From contig NZ_JQED01000015.1 of assembly GCF_000764225.1 (NCBI RefSeq), forward strand, positions 186,001 to 250,000: 64,000 bases of DNA, given 5' to 3'. The translations under genes and the position numbers were made by a program. The DNA is from Colwellia psychrerythraea. GTDB lineage: Bacteria > Pseudomonadota > Gammaproteobacteria > Enterobacterales > Alteromonadaceae. Below the pieces are notes generated by a model that was given only the letters and a program-made list of their open reading frames with translations, made no database searches and was not told the DNA's origin. Of the stretch, positions 1 to 9,920 are shown in pieces (within the stretch, counting starts at the first letter, position 1; each line of letters begins with the position of its first letter).

Positions 1-379
1 GCTCTTGATTGAGGTCATCACTGGCAAATAAGGACATTGAAAGTGCATTATCACCAACAGAAAACTGATTATCAGCTTTAGGTGCGCTAGCTTTTAAATG
101 ATAAAAGTCTATGTTACCCGTTTCTGTAATTTGATAAGCCACCTCTTGTAACTCATCAACACCAGTGCTCAATACTTTATCGTTAGCTTTTAAATCAAGA
201 GTAATACTAACTTTCGGTTCTATTTGAGCAGATTCAAAAATAGGTTTTACCACGTAAAGTAAATATAAAAAAATCAGTACTAGGGTAAACAAAACGCTAA
301 TACCACCAAGGGTTATTAACCATTTTGCCAATGAGTTTTTGACCCCACGGCTTCGATTCGAACTAACAAGAGTTGCCAC
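1..379 (-). CDS. pstC: PstC-like phosphate ABC transporter permease, N-terminal part (runs off the window)
   Basis: The first 126 codons are visible. A GTG start at 379 is set by an in-frame TAA directly before it and an AAGG ribosome binding site about 8 bases upstream. The product begins with a short basic stretch, then a strong membrane helix at about residues 20-43 (ITLGGISVLFTLVLIFLYLL), then a periplasmic segment. This matches the long gammaproteobacterial PstC form, which carries a large domain before the permease core. Known role: inner-membrane channel of the high-affinity phosphate importer with PstA, PstB and PstS. The Pho-box promoter just upstream supports the call. The catalytic permease domain is outside the window, so the family call rests on the N-terminus and the promoter. 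Confidence 0.7.
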   Translation of the reverse strand, partial: MATLVSSNRSRGVKNSLAKWLITLGGISVLFTLVLIFLYLLYVVKPIFESAQIEPKVSITLDLKANDKVLSTGVDELQEVAYQITETGNIDFYHLKASAPKADNQFSVGDNALSMSLFASDDLNQE

Positions 380-454
380 TTAATTAACCTTATTATCAAC
401 AAGCTAAACATTAGCTCATTCAATATAGAGAATATGATAAAAATAACTGAGCGC

Positions 455-488
455 AGTATAAGTCAGTTATGTGACAATTTTATTACAA
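455..488 (-). promoter_or_regulatory. Pho box and -10 element upstream of the pstC-like gene
   Basis: On the minus strand, 488-471 reads TTGTAAT-AAAA-TTGTCAC: two 7-base direct repeats separated by four A, the PhoB layout (consensus repeat CTGTCAT). Exactly 10 bases further on is TATACT (460-455), a good -10. In PhoB promoters the box replaces the -35 at this distance. Transcription would run left into the permease gene. Confidence 0.65.
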
Positions 489-525
489 CTAAAAATCGAA
501 TAGAAAATTAATAATTCAGGAAATA

Positions 526-556
526 AAAAAGCAGCCCTAATAAGGAGCTGCTTTTT
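526..556 (-). terminator. Rho-independent terminator of the polysaccharide unit
   Basis: AAAAAGCAGC pairs with GCTGCTTTTT around an 11-base loop. Read leftwards it ends in a T run and lies 76 bases after the epimerase stop codon, so it should end the 5898-to-632 transcript before the phosphate gene. Confidence 0.8.
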
Positions 557-631
557 GAATTTTATTAGTTAACATAGAACTAAATACTAATGTCTTATCT
601 TACTAAGATTAAATCTTACTATGACTAAATT

Positions 632-1666
632 TTACTTTAAAAAGTTAATATACCAAGGCATCGCTTTATCTATACCTTGTTGAATTTTAAACTCAGGTTC
701 AAAACCAATTAAGGACTTTGCTTTAGAAATATCAGCTTGTGAATGTCTAACATCACCCGCTCTGAAATCTTGATATGTTGCAGATTTTTGATAATCGACA
801 CCATTTGCTTTTAAGGCTATTTTTAAACTATCAAACAGGGTATTTAAGCTAGTTCTGTCGCCTAGGGCGACATTATAGACTTGATTTTTACCAGCATCAT
901 TCGCTGTTGCCGCTAAAATATTAGCTTGTACTGCATTTTCAACAAAACAAAAATCACGGCTGGTTTCACCATCGCCATTGATAAGTAACTCTTCATTAGC
1001 GATCATTGCAGCTGTCCATTTAGGGATAACTGCAGCATAAGCACCGTCAGGATCTTGTCTTTTACCAAAGACATTAAAGTAACGCAAACCAGTACAATTT
1101 AAACCATAAGTTTTGTGAAAAACATCCGCATAAAGTTCATTAACATATTTAGTTACAGCATAAGGGGATAATGGTTTACCGATAGCCTCTTCAACTTTTG
1201 GCAGTGCGGGGTGATCCCCATAAGTAGAGCTTGATGCCGCATAGACAAAACTCTTTACCTGAGTTTCTTTAGCTGCCGTAAGCATAGTTAAAAAACCAGT
1301 GATATTTGCTGAATTAGTTAATAATGGATCAGCAATTGATCTTGGTACTGAGCCAAGTGCTGCTTGATGAAGAATATAATCAACACCATTATCGTAATAA
1401 TTTAATGCAGTTTGGCAATCGTCTAATTGACGAATGTCCCCTTGAACAAAATAAAAATTTTGCCATTGTTCAGGGGAAACTTGTGCTTGAACTTCATCCA
1501 GATTGTATTGATGACCTGTTGCGAAGTTATCTAAACCAACAACTTTCTGATCTAATAAAAGCAGTGTTTCTAAAAGGTTTGAACCGATAAAGCCGGCACA
1601 ACCAGTGATCATCCAGGTTTTAGGTGAATTGGTAAGCTCTTGTTTTATTTTTTGAAACTGAGTCAT
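632..1666 (-). CDS. UDP-N-acetylhexosamine 4-epimerase, WbpP/TviC type (extended SDR)
   Basis: 344 residues, normal for WbpP/TviC. The Rossmann nucleotide motif GCAGFIGSN is at about 22-30, the catalytic Ser region AASSSTYGD at 143-151, and the Tyr/Lys pair in SPYAVTK (Y169, K173). Family role: NAD-dependent interconversion of UDP-GlcNAc and UDP-GalNAc (or their uronic acids) in the cytoplasm, feeding surface polysaccharide synthesis. It is the last gene of a leftward unit, 94 bases after the UDP-sugar dehydrogenase; the pair corresponds to TviB/TviC and WbpO/WbpP, which together make UDP-GalNAcA. The exact substrate is inferred from the pairing. Confidence 0.85.
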   Translation of the reverse strand: MTQFQKIKQELTNSPKTWMITGCAGFIGSNLLETLLLLDQKVVGLDNFATGHQYNLDEVQAQVSPEQWQNFYFVQGDIRQLDDCQTALNYYDNGVDYILHQAALGSVPRSIADPLLTNSANITGFLTMLTAAKETQVKSFVYAASSSTYGDHPALPKVEEAIGKPLSPYAVTKYVNELYADVFHKTYGLNCTGLRYFNVFGKRQDPDGAYAAVIPKWTAAMIANEELLINGDGETSRDFCFVENAVQANILAATANDAGKNQVYNVALGDRTSLNTLFDSLKIALKANGVDYQKSATYQDFRAGDVRHSQADISKAKSLIGFEPEFKIQQGIDKAMPWYINFLK

Positions 1667-1760
1667 TGCGCTAAGTTGTCCTGTCCTTTATAAGTCCCAC
1701 TTAACCAAGTGTCCAGATAGTAGGGATTAAGATATATCTAAAAATTGTTACTAAAAGGAT

Positions 1761-3041
1761 TTATAAGCGGATATCAGCTAAATCTTTCTCTAGCATATAT
1801 TTTATATCGTAAATTACATGATTTTCTTTCATCAATGCTTTAATTTCAGCAGAAGATAAAATCTTAAACTCATTATGTGCTACCGCAAAAATAACCGCAT
1901 CATAGTAGGCAGTTTTAGGCGCAGAGATTAAATCAACGTCGTATTCTTGCTTAGCTTCCTCTGGGTTTACCCAAGGGTCATAAACATCAACATTAATATC
2001 AAATTCTGCTAATTCAGACAAAATATCAACTACTTTGGTATTGCGAACATCAGGACAATTTTCTTTGAAGGTTAAGCCCATCACCAGAACATTAGCACCG
2101 TTAACTGGCAGTTTTCTTTTTAGCATGGTTTTTACTAACTGAGAAACAACATATTCCCCCATAGAGTCGTTAATACGACGACCTGCAAGGATAACTTCAG
2201 GGTTATAACCAATAGCCTGTGCTTTATGAGTTAAATAATAGGGATCAACACCAATACAGTGACCGCCAACAAGACCTGGCCTAAATGGCAAAAAGTTCCA
2301 TTTCGTACCAGCTGCTTTTAACACTTCTTCCGTATCAATATTTAGCTTATTAAAAATAACGGCAAGCTCATTTATCAAAGCAATATTTAAATCACGCTGA
2401 GTGTTTTCAATAACTTTTGCAGCTTCAGCCACTTGAATACTTGATGCTTGGTAGGTACCTGCTGTAATAATAGATCTATAGAGGCTGTCAATAAACTCTG
2501 CAACTTGCGGCGTTGATCCTGAAGTGACTTTTAAGATATTTGTAACTCTATGCTCTTTATCACCTGGATTGATACGCTCAGGGCTATAGCCGGCATAAAA
2601 ATCTTGATTAAATATTAAGTCTGAGTGGCGTTCTATTTCAGGTAAACAAACTTCTTCTGTTGCTCCTGGATATACCGTAGATTCATAAATGATAATATTG
2701 CCCTTATCCAGCACATTGGCCAGCATAGCACTCGCCTTGACTAAAGGCGTTAAATCTGGACGCTTATGTTTGTCAATTGGGGTTGGAACGGTAACAATAA
2801 AGACATTACAATTTTTTAAATCGCTAACTTCTGAAGAATACGAAATAAATTCAGAATCGGCTAACTCTTCATTGGATACTTCTAAGGTAAAATCGTGACC
2901 TTGCTTTAGTTCATCAACACGCTTGGTGTTAATGTCAAAACCTAAGGTTGGATATTTTTTACCAAACTCTACTGCGAGGGGTAAACCAACATAACCTAAA
3001 CCTATAATGCCTAGCTTCACGTTCTCTAAGGAGTGCAACAT
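1761..3041 (-). CDS. UDP-N-acetyl-D-hexosamine 6-dehydrogenase, WbpO/TviB type
   Basis: 426 residues, full length for the nucleotide-sugar dehydrogenase family. The N-terminal NAD site is [13 protein letters not shown] (about 12-24). The central domain carries the catalytic cysteine in [12 protein letters not shown] (C262), and the C-terminal UDP-sugar domain has [12 protein letters not shown]. Reaction: two-step NAD-dependent oxidation of the C6 hydroxyl of UDP-GlcNAc or UDP-GalNAc to the uronic acid. The N-terminal sequence and the long Asp-rich segment after the Rossmann motif resemble TviB/WbpO more than UDP-glucose dehydrogenase (Ugd) or WecC. It lies between the export protein and the epimerase genes, so the product probably carries acidic aminosugars. 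Confidence 0.87.
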   Translation of the reverse strand: MLHSLENVKLGIIGLGYVGLPLAVEFGKKYPTLGFDINTKRVDELKQGHDFTLEVSNEELADSEFISYSSEVSDLKNCNVFIVTVPTPIDKHKRPDLTPLVKASAMLANVLDKGNIIIYESTVYPGATEEVCLPEIERHSDLIFNQDFYAGYSPERINPGDKEHRVTNILKVTSGSTPQVAEFIDSLYRSIITAGTYQASSIQVAEAAKVIENTQRDLNIALINELAVIFNKLNIDTEEVLKAAGTKWNFLPFRPGLVGGHCIGVDPYYLTHKAQAIGYNPEVILAGRRINDSMGEYVVSQLVKTMLKRKLPVNGANVLVMGLTFKENCPDVRNTKVVDILSELAEFDINVDVYDPWVNPEEAKQEYDVDLISAPKTAYYDAVIFAVAHNEFKILSSAEIKALMKENHVIYDIKYMLEKDLADIRL

Positions 3042-3135
3042 ACCATGTCCATTTATTGTATTTCGATTAAGAATATTATTAAAGGGATGTACAGAGATAA
3101 TGGTATAGGGCTACCCTTATCTCTAACCACTTTAA

Positions 3136-5898
3136 TTAAATACCACTGATAGCAGCAATTGCAACTGCAGAATTATAGATTATTCCCGTGACACTAGACC
3201 ACAAAGCCAAGTTATTCATATACTCAGCATCAAGGGGTACAACGATAGTATCACCTGGTCTTAAGTTATCACCTGCATCACTGCTAAACCAATTACCACT
3301 TTCCATCATTTTAATACTGCCATTAGCAGAAATTATATAAATGCGCTCTTCATCTGCTCGCTTTTTACTACCACCACTTTGGGCTAAATAGTCATCTGCA
3401 GATAAATTAATATCATATATATGGGATGATGTAACTTGTACTTGACCAACAACGTTAATAGAGTTCTTCAAAGTAGGTACATATAACACATCACCACCTT
3501 CCAATAACACATCGTAATTTTTATTGCTCATTACTTTTGGTAAATCAATAACTAGTCGGCCAACGGGTTGCACATTGGCCATATCTGCTAACATTTGCTG
3601 AACTTCAGCGTAGGATTGCGAATAGTTTTGGTCTGTCATTGACTTAGAGGCCATTTCTATACGTAAATCAGCAGTTAATTTTAATAAGTTTTGTTGCTCG
3701 ATCTCACGCAGTTGTACTCGTGTAAAAACAGAGCCTTCTTGGTGGGCAAATTTGGTAAAACCACCGGCTTTAGCAATTAAATCAGCTAAACTTTCACCGC
3801 GACGAACCGTATACTTACCAGGAAAGACAAACTCACCTCGAAGCTCAACTACATTATTTTCACTCCACGCCGGAATTTGATGAATATTCAATCTATCTTT
3901 TGAACTTAATAAAACATTATCTTTTTCATCACCAGCAAGCGCTGAACTTAAACTAAACATCAGTGACGTTTGTTGCGCTCTATGATTGATAATTTGATTA
4001 CGAGATACTTCCGCACGCACCATATAAGCCGACTCTGTTAAACCACCAGCGGCAGCAATTAAATCCGATACACGGGCATTTTTGGCCAGCGGGTATACGC
4101 CTGGAAATTTGACTTCACCATCGGCTTCAACTAACTGAATTGGTTGACCCGATCTTCCTTGACGCTTTAATTTTTCAACAATGGGCATCAATAAACGTTG
4201 ACGAGAGAACAGAGTTAGCTCTTTCAGGTCAATTTCTTCTTCTAGTTCGCCACCACTAAACTGAGCAATGGATTGTTCAACTAATTTAGCGGCAGCAGCT
4301 TCATCACTGTCAAGCTGAGCAAGCTGTTCACTATCACCATATTTCAACCAAAATTGTTTCTGCTTATACTTCTCTTTTGCTAACTCTTGTTCTTTTTTCG
4401 CCAAGTTATCTTGAGTAAAAGCCAAAGAGTCTAAGCTAATTTTACTATCAACTAATTTAATAACATTGGCAAAAACTAAAATTTTATCATTACCTTGCAA
4501 AACTATATTATCTTTTGAGTTAGGCGATGAAATCGCTTTGGCTAAATCAAACTGTAAAATTTCAATATTGCGGGCAATATCAATTTCACGTACAACAATT
4601 GAATAGTTTAGGTCGGCTGAATTTAATAAATGCGAATCGATATTTGGGAAGATATCGGTAATGCGCTGACCTGTTTGCCATTGATATTTTCCTGGACGCG
4701 TCACTGCACCGATAACAGTAATAGACTGTTCAAACATTTCAGCAGCCTTCATCACATAAACGGCATCACCTGCATGTGCCTTTTTATCTAGATCGCTTTT
4801 TTTAGTCAAATCAACATTAACGACGGTGCGCAAAGAGTCTTGATTATAACGTTCTACACGAGTTGTTTTAGCAAAAGCTGTTGGCAACAGCCCGCCTGAC
4901 ATGGCCAAAACATCATTAAAGTTTTCATTTTGACTTAATTCATAAATAGCAGGGCGCCTAACTTCACCTTCAACACTGATAGTATTACCTTTAGGGGCAA
5001 TAAATATCACATCGCCAGACTGTAATAACACATCGCTTCGTGAATCACCTTTAATCAATAAGTCATATAAATCTAAAGTAGTAACTAACTTGCCAGCGCG
5101 TTTAAGCTGAATATTACGCAAGCTACCAATATCACTAATACCACCCGCTGCAAAAATTGCATGAGTAATACTCGATAACGAACTTAGGGTATAAGGTCCT
5201 GGTTTATGAGCGTCGCCTAAAACAAAGACACGCATTGAGCGTAAGGAAGCAATGCCAACAACAACATCAACACCAATAACTTTTTCTTTAATGCGTGCAG
5301 TTAATAAACGCTTCATTTCATTAAATGATAAGCCTGACACTGTAAAAGGTCCATGAGCAGGGAAAATAATTTGCCCTTCACGGTTCACTGTTAATTCAAG
5401 TTCATCTTTTTCTTTCCCAAACACTTGGATAGATATCTTATCACCAGGACCAACGATATAATCAGCGGGGATAGCAATATCCATCATAGGAGCAAATGTT
5501 TGTGGTGAGTTAGCAAAAACATCATAACCAAAAGGTTTCAACTCATCACTCTCTTCAAGCTGTTCTAAGTCTTCTTCAGAAATAGGGTTACCTTCAGCAT
5601 CAAATTGAGTTCCACGCGGGAAAGTTTCGGTATTCTTTTGGGATTCACTAGACCCTGCTTTCGATAGTTGCCCTTTGATACTGTTTAGATCAACGCCCAT
5701 ACTCTTAGCAAGCGCTTCTTGTTGAGAAGGAGGTAATTTTTTAAATTGCTCCAATTGCTGTTCACTTATTTGACTTGCAGCAATAGCCTTCGAAGGTAAG
5801 TATATTACGAAGAAAGTCAACACCAGCAAAATACTCAGCATCAATTTAAAAAAACTAACATTTTGACTTTTAATGTTTTTTTCTGTAGCGGTTATCAT
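3136..5898 (-). CDS. Polysaccharide export protein with multiple SLBB domains (Wza-like outer-membrane channel family)
   Basis: 920 residues, much longer than E. coli Wza (about 380). A basic N-terminus is followed by a signal-type hydrophobic helix (about 16-36, ending at AIA-AS). The Poly_export domain begins around 145 (DYIVGPGDKISIQVFGKE) and is followed by a series of SLBB-type repeats, seen as recurring G-x-hydrophobic-x(2)-PG-x-Y motifs (for example KPGPYTL, RPGKYQW, FPGVYPL, FPGKYTV). A Gln/Lys-rich coiled segment lies near 500-530 and a hydrophobic tail at the C-terminus. Role by family: periplasm-spanning secretin-like channel for capsule or exopolysaccharide. First gene of its unit. 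No JUMPstart/ops element was seen upstream. The ribosome binding site is weak (AGGA 13 bases before ATG). Confidence 0.87.
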   Translation of the reverse strand: MITATEKNIKSQNVSFFKLMLSILLVLTFFVIYLPSKAIAASQISEQQLEQFKKLPPSQQEALAKSMGVDLNSIKGQLSKAGSSESQKNTETFPRGTQFDAEGNPISEEDLEQLEESDELKPFGYDVFANSPQTFAPMMDIAIPADYIVGPGDKISIQVFGKEKDELELTVNREGQIIFPAHGPFTVSGLSFNEMKRLLTARIKEKVIGVDVVVGIASLRSMRVFVLGDAHKPGPYTLSSLSSITHAIFAAGGISDIGSLRNIQLKRAGKLVTTLDLYDLLIKGDSRSDVLLQSGDVIFIAPKGNTISVEGEVRRPAIYELSQNENFNDVLAMSGGLLPTAFAKTTRVERYNQDSLRTVVNVDLTKKSDLDKKAHAGDAVYVMKAAEMFEQSITVIGAVTRPGKYQWQTGQRITDIFPNIDSHLLNSADLNYSIVVREIDIARNIEILQFDLAKAISSPNSKDNIVLQGNDKILVFANVIKLVDSKISLDSLAFTQDNLAKKEQELAKEKYKQKQFWLKYGDSEQLAQLDSDEAAAAKLVEQSIAQFSGGELEEEIDLKELTLFSRQRLLMPIVEKLKRQGRSGQPIQLVEADGEVKFPGVYPLAKNARVSDLIAAAGGLTESAYMVRAEVSRNQIINHRAQQTSLMFSLSSALAGDEKDNVLLSSKDRLNIHQIPAWSENNVVELRGEFVFPGKYTVRRGESLADLIAKAGGFTKFAHQEGSVFTRVQLREIEQQNLLKLTADLRIEMASKSMTDQNYSQSYAEVQQMLADMANVQPVGRLVIDLPKVMSNKNYDVLLEGGDVLYVPTLKNSINVVGQVQVTSSHIYDINLSADDYLAQSGGSKKRADEERIYIISANGSIKMMESGNWFSSDAGDNLRPGDTIVVPLDAEYMNNLALWSSVTGIIYNSAVAIAAISGI

Positions 5899-5989
5899 TT
5901 TAACAAAGAGTTCCTATATAGTCATACGGCATTAAAAAATGTCGAAGACTTCTGCCTATCCCTGAATAATTTCAAGAACCTTAAAGTTT

Positions 5990-6063
5990 GTCACTAATTT
6001 TAGTGACGACGAAGTTTACCAGCATATTGTTATGCAAACAATATGTTAGCTTGGCTAGTCGTC
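5990..6063. repeat. Nested inverted repeats in the divergent 5899-6264 region
   Basis: The 366-base gap between the export gene (left) and the POT transporter gene (right) has no convincing ORF. It contains GTCACTAA-TT-TTAGTGAC (5990-6007), then CATATTGTT-ATGCA-AACAATATG (6023-6045), the latter enclosed by GACGAC (6005-6010) and GTCGTC (6058-6063) with equal 12-base unpaired arms. These could be operators or a 5' leader structure of the export transcript. I cannot name a binding protein. Confidence 0.5.
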
Positions 6064-6264
6064 TTTATTATTAACCGACCACACTGCAGGCGCTAGGAAA
6101 GATTTCTCTACACCTCCCAAAGCATGGTAATCATTGATTTATGCCAAAACTTGCCTTTATTTGTTCACACGGGTATAACACTCTCTTTACTAAAAACTAA
6201 ACTTACAATGTTACGGTAAAAACTAACGCAAATGATTATAAAAAATAAAATCTAGGATAATTAT

Positions 6265-7704
6265 ATGACTCAACCTAATGCGGGTACCCTATTTGGCCAC
6301 CCGAAAGGACTTTTCCTTTTATTTGGTACTGAAATGTGGGAGCGTTTCGGTTATTACGGCATGCGGGCTTTATTGGTATTATATTTAGTAGCCTCGGTAC
6401 AAGATGGAGGTTTTGGCTGGACCTCAGGTGAAGCGCTAAGTCTTTATGGTACATTTACCATGGCAGTATACTTAACACCTGTATTAGGTGGTTGGTTAGC
6501 TGATAATTATATTGGTCAACGTAAAGCTATAATTTACGGTGGACTGATCTTCGCATTAGGTTATTTTACCCTAGGTATTCCTAAATCAATGATTGCTGGT
6601 ATGGAAGAAACTGTCTTCTATATTGGTTTATCATTAATCATCGTGGGCAATGGTTTATTTAAGGCAAATGTATCTAGCTTGGTAGGTGATTTATACGAAG
6701 AAGGCGATCACAGACGTGATGGTGCTTTTACAATTTTCTATATGGGTATTAACCTAGGTGCATTCTTAGCACCAATCACTGTTGGTGTCTTGGGCGAACA
6801 GGTTAACTGGCATTACGGTTTCATATTGGCTGGTTGTGGTATGTTAGTTGGTTTAGCTATGCAACTTACCCTAGCTAACAAATACTTAGGCGATATAGGT
6901 ATTGTTCCGTCAGCTAAACGCTCAAAAGGCAAACAAGAAGCTCACGCACCTATTACTTCACAAGACATTGACCGCATGAAAGTCATCTTAATCATGAGTA
7001 TGTTCTCAGTCATATTCTGGGCTGGATTTGAACAAGCTGGCGGGTTATTCACTATTTATGCGTCTGACTTCACGGATCGTACTATCTTCGGTTTCGAAGT
7101 AGCTGCTTCTTCTTTCCAATCATTAAATGCAATGTTCATCATCATGTTAGCACCGGTTGTTGCTTCTGTTTGGGTTAAAATGGGGTCAAACGAACCAACA
7201 TCACCGAAAAAGTTCGCATTAGCAATGGTATTCTTGGCTTTAGGCTTCTTCGTTATGCTATGGGCTACTATGGTACAAGGTGGCGATGTTACAGTTAAAG
7301 TAAGTATGTTATTCCTAGTGTTTGCTTATCTATTCCACACCTTAGGTGAACTATGTTTATCACCTATTGGTTTATCAATGGTGACCAAGTTAGCTCCACT
7401 TAAGTTTACCTCCGTTCTAATGGGTATTTGGTTCTTATTTACCGCCTTATCAAACAAGTTAGCTGGTTTTATCGGTTCATTTGTTGGTGAAGGCCAAGAA
7501 ATGGTCGATAATGCAGCTAACATATTCATGGGCGTTGGTGTCGCTGCTTTAATTACCGGTATTATCATTTTCCTATCGGCTGGTAAGTTAGTAGAATGGA
7601 TGCATGGTGCAGAAGGTGATGATATTGTTGATTTAGATGAAAAAATTGAACAAGAAATCGCAATTACCGGTACTCACGAAGGTGTTACCGAAACTCACAA
7701 CTAA
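6265..7704 (+). CDS. POT-family proton-coupled di/tripeptide transporter
   Basis: 479 residues, usual for bacterial peptide transporters of the PTR2/POT family (DtpA-like). The signature EMWERFGYYGMRALL (about 18-32) carries the ExxERFxYYG motif needed for proton coupling, and the second PTR2 signature is FTIFYMGINLGAFLAP (about 152-167). About a dozen hydrophobic helices follow, with a long helix-8/9-type hairpin. The acidic C-terminal tail is cytoplasmic. It imports di- and tripeptides with protons across the inner membrane. The start has AGGA 8 bases upstream and a terminator follows, so the gene is monocistronic. Confidence 0.93.
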   Translation: MTQPNAGTLFGHPKGLFLLFGTEMWERFGYYGMRALLVLYLVASVQDGGFGWTSGEALSLYGTFTMAVYLTPVLGGWLADNYIGQRKAIIYGGLIFALGYFTLGIPKSMIAGMEETVFYIGLSLIIVGNGLFKANVSSLVGDLYEEGDHRRDGAFTIFYMGINLGAFLAPITVGVLGEQVNWHYGFILAGCGMLVGLAMQLTLANKYLGDIGIVPSAKRSKGKQEAHAPITSQDIDRMKVILIMSMFSVIFWAGFEQAGGLFTIYASDFTDRTIFGFEVAASSFQSLNAMFIIMLAPVVASVWVKMGSNEPTSPKKFALAMVFLALGFFVMLWATMVQGGDVTVKVSMLFLVFAYLFHTLGELCLSPIGLSMVTKLAPLKFTSVLMGIWFLFTALSNKLAGFIGSFVGEGQEMVDNAANIFMGVGVAALITGIIIFLSAGKLVEWMHGAEGDDIVDLDEKIEQEIAITGTHEGVTETHN

Positions 7705-7735
7705 TTTTCAATAACTGCAAGTAGAAAAATGCTAT

Positions 7736-7768
7736 AAAGCTGGGTGAGCAATCCCCCAGCTTTTTTAT
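7736..7768 (+). terminator. Rho-independent terminator after the POT gene
   Basis: AAGCTGGG pairs with CCCAGCTT around a short loop and is followed by TTTTTTATT. It starts 31 bases after the transporter stop codon. Confidence 0.85.
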
Positions 7769-7843
7769 TATTTAAAACAAATGTTAAAGCATATGCTAAT
7801 GTAAGCGATTATAATTGATAATTAATAACTGTTAATTTTTTAA

Positions 7844-8446
7844 ATGATAACCCCTCTTATGAATGCACGCTCACAATTACGAAAAGAAATCAGGCAACGC
7901 CGTAATGCACTTTCAGCAACGGAGCAATCCACTGCAACGGTTAAATTAACCCAACGATTATCTTGTCATAAGGAGATTCTGAAAGCGAAACGGATAGCAA
8001 TTTATTTAAACAATGACGGAGAATTGTCAACCACTAGGTTTATAGAATGGTGTTGGCTGAATGAGAAAGAGGTTTTTTTGCCTGTAGTGCACCCTTTTAG
8101 TAAGGGGAATTTACTTTTCTTGCAATATCAACAAGAAACGAAGCTGGTAAAAAATGTTTATGGTATTTTAGAACCTAAATTAGATGTCACTATAGTTTGT
8201 CCTATAGCCAAACTTGATGTTATTTGCACGCCTTTAGTCGCTTTCGATAATTCTGGCGCTAGATTAGGCATGGGCGGAGGCTTTTATGATAGGAGCCTAG
8301 CAAATTGGCAACAAACTAAATTATATCCCCTCGGTCTTGCCCATGATTGCCAATTGGTAGACTCTATACCAGTAGAAGGCTGGGATGTGCCCTTACCCGA
8401 AATAATCACTCCCAGTAAGAGCCACTGTTTTATTAAAGCAAATTAA
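7844..8446 (+). CDS. ygfA: 5-formyltetrahydrofolate cyclo-ligase
   Basis: 200 residues, typical size. The N-terminus has the basic LRKEIRQRR helix of the family. The C-terminal signature GARLGMGGGFYDRSL (about 143-157) forms the ATP/folate site. Reaction: ATP-dependent conversion of 5-formyl-THF to 5,10-methenyl-THF in the cytoplasm. Neither possible ATG (7844 or 7859) has a good ribosome binding site; the second would start MNARSQLRKE and looks equally natural. In many gammaproteobacteria 6S RNA precedes this gene, but the 139 bases here are too short for it and hold the preceding terminator. Confidence 0.87.
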   Translation: MITPLMNARSQLRKEIRQRRNALSATEQSTATVKLTQRLSCHKEILKAKRIAIYLNNDGELSTTRFIEWCWLNEKEVFLPVVHPFSKGNLLFLQYQQETKLVKNVYGILEPKLDVTIVCPIAKLDVICTPLVAFDNSGARLGMGGGFYDRSLANWQQTKLYPLGLAHDCQLVDSIPVEGWDVPLPEIITPSKSHCFIKAN

Positions 8447-8542
8447 TTCAATTGCTATTGATTTAAACATAAAGCAGTTCCAAGTTACACTTCACTATGT
8501 GCCACCACATGAGGTAAATTAGCTATAAAAAGGTTAAATACC

Positions 8543-9433
8543 CTAGAGTGATGGCCATTGAAGTGTATCAAAAACATATTGCCATTGCGCATCAAACGGC
8601 GCCGATATCTTCATTCTTTTTTTGCTAATGGGGTGGTTAAACTCTAAAGACTTGGCTATTAACATCAAGCGTTTAAACCCAAAGTGTTCAATAAAAAAAG
8701 GATTTTGTTTATTATCACCATAGTTAATATCACCGATAATTGGATGACGTAAATGCGCTAAGTGACGACGAATTTGATGACGTCTGCCCGTGTTGGGGCG
8801 CACTTGAATTAACGAGTATCGCACGCTATCAAATTTACCGACTCTAATTGGCAAACTTGCTTGCTGCTTAACTTGGTAGTAACTTTGGGCAGATTGTGCC
8901 GGCTTGTCACGGCTTACATTTTTATCACCCAATTTATCTAGTTTTTCTTTCAAAGGGTGATCGATTAAACCAGCAGGTACTGCCAAGTGACCACGCGTCA
9001 AGGCATAATAAGTTTTCACCATAGCTAAATCATCATTACTACTTTTATTGTACTTTTCTTCATTTGTTAGTTGTTTTTCCTGAGTACCTTGAAGTACAGC
9101 ATTATTGCCAATTGTTCCTAAGGTACTTTTCACTGCAAAAGCTTCACTTAACTGAGTAGCGATATCCTTGCTTAAAGCAAAAAGAAGGACCCCAGAGGTA
9201 GGTCTATCTAATCGGTGAACAGGGTAAACATACTGTCCAACTTGATCTCGAACTAACTGCAATGCAAAATAAATTTCGTCTTTATCCATATAACTTCGAT
9301 GAACAAATAGCCCTGCCGGTTTATCAACAGCGACCAGATACTCATCTTGATAAAGAATATTTAGCACAGGTTTTTCCGGATCGATACCCTCGGTAGTTAT
9401 TGGCTCTACAGTATCGTTATCGAGATTAATCAT
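8543..9433 (-). CDS. truC: tRNA pseudouridine(65) synthase TruC
   Basis: 296 residues against about 260 in E. coli. Catalytic motif HRLDRPTSGVLLF lies near 73-85, with the Asp in RLDR, and the RRHQIRRHLAHLRHPIIGD motif of RluA-type synthases lies near 218-236. The extra length is a low-complexity insert around 108-140, between the catalytic loop and the KTYYALTRG strand. Role: isomerises uridine 65 in tRNA. It overlaps the yqcC stop by 8 bases; yqcC-truC (yqcC-yqcB) is a conserved gammaproteobacterial pair, which favours TruC over another RluA-family member. Confidence 0.85.
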   Translation of the reverse strand: MINLDNDTVEPITTEGIDPEKPVLNILYQDEYLVAVDKPAGLFVHRSYMDKDEIYFALQLVRDQVGQYVYPVHRLDRPTSGVLLFALSKDIATQLSEAFAVKSTLGTIGNNAVLQGTQEKQLTNEEKYNKSSNDDLAMVKTYYALTRGHLAVPAGLIDHPLKEKLDKLGDKNVSRDKPAQSAQSYYQVKQQASLPIRVGKFDSVRYSLIQVRPNTGRRHQIRRHLAHLRHPIIGDINYGDNKQNPFFIEHFGFKRLMLIAKSLEFNHPISKKRMKISAPFDAQWQYVFDTLQWPSL

Positions 9434-9773
9434 GCTGCTTACCCTGTTCAGTCAAAGCTTTATCTATTTTGTGAATAACACCAAGTACAGATTTTGCACT
9501 CATTGATAAATGTTTAAAAGCCTCTTCGGCCATAGGCGTTATAGAAATTTTTGACGGCAATGCTTGTTGATGATTTATCATCATCGTTATCTTAGGAATA
9601 AATATAAACTGTAACCATTGCTCAAATGCTAAAGTATCACAACAAAAAGGAGCGCTACTTGAGAGCGCTTCTTCAGTAGGCAGAGGTATTTGCCAGAGAT
9701 TAAGTAATTTAAGCTCAAAAGTTAGGTCGACTAATAAAGTATTGATATACTCAGGAGTTGTTTTGATCATCAT
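9426..9773 (-). CDS. yqcC: YqcC family protein (DUF446)
   Basis: 115-residue, mostly helical acidic protein with no signal peptide. It contains the Pro/Thr-Glu then F-C-C-D-T-L-x-F-x-x-W-L-Q-x-[IV]-F-[IL]-P core (about 42-62) typical of YqcC. Function unknown. The gene is directly upstream of truC and overlaps it by 8 bases, so translation is probably coupled. Two adjacent ATG codons (9773 and 9770) could start it; neither has a strong ribosome binding site. Confidence 0.82.
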   Translation of the reverse strand: MMIKTTPEYINTLLVDLTFELKLLNLWQIPLPTEEALSSSAPFCCDTLAFEQWLQFIFIPKITMMINHQQALPSKISITPMAEEAFKHLSMSAKSVLGVIHKIDKALTEQGKQHD

Positions 9774-9920
9774 CTGTGACTATTTAGATTTAGGTTATAA
9801 AGTGATTAGGTTAAGTAGATAATTACCAGCAAACTATTTCAGATAAATAATTTTGCTATGTTAATGGCGCCATTATCCTTATAATAACGCGCTATAACAA
9901 GCAGCAATATTTTTGAATTT

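Noticed and set aside
1324..1590. Plus-strand ORF inside the epimerase gene
   Set aside because: It is fully antisense to a clear gene and has no protein family features; the same holds for the other antisense frames such as 14065-14358 and 19888-20367.
5899..6264. JUMPstart/ops element for RfaH control of the polysaccharide unit
   Set aside because: The GGCGGTAG core is not present on the minus strand.
7705..7843. 6S RNA gene before the 5-formyl-THF cyclo-ligase gene
   Set aside because: Only 139 bases, including the transporter terminator; 6S RNA needs about 180 and its typical long closing stem is not seen.
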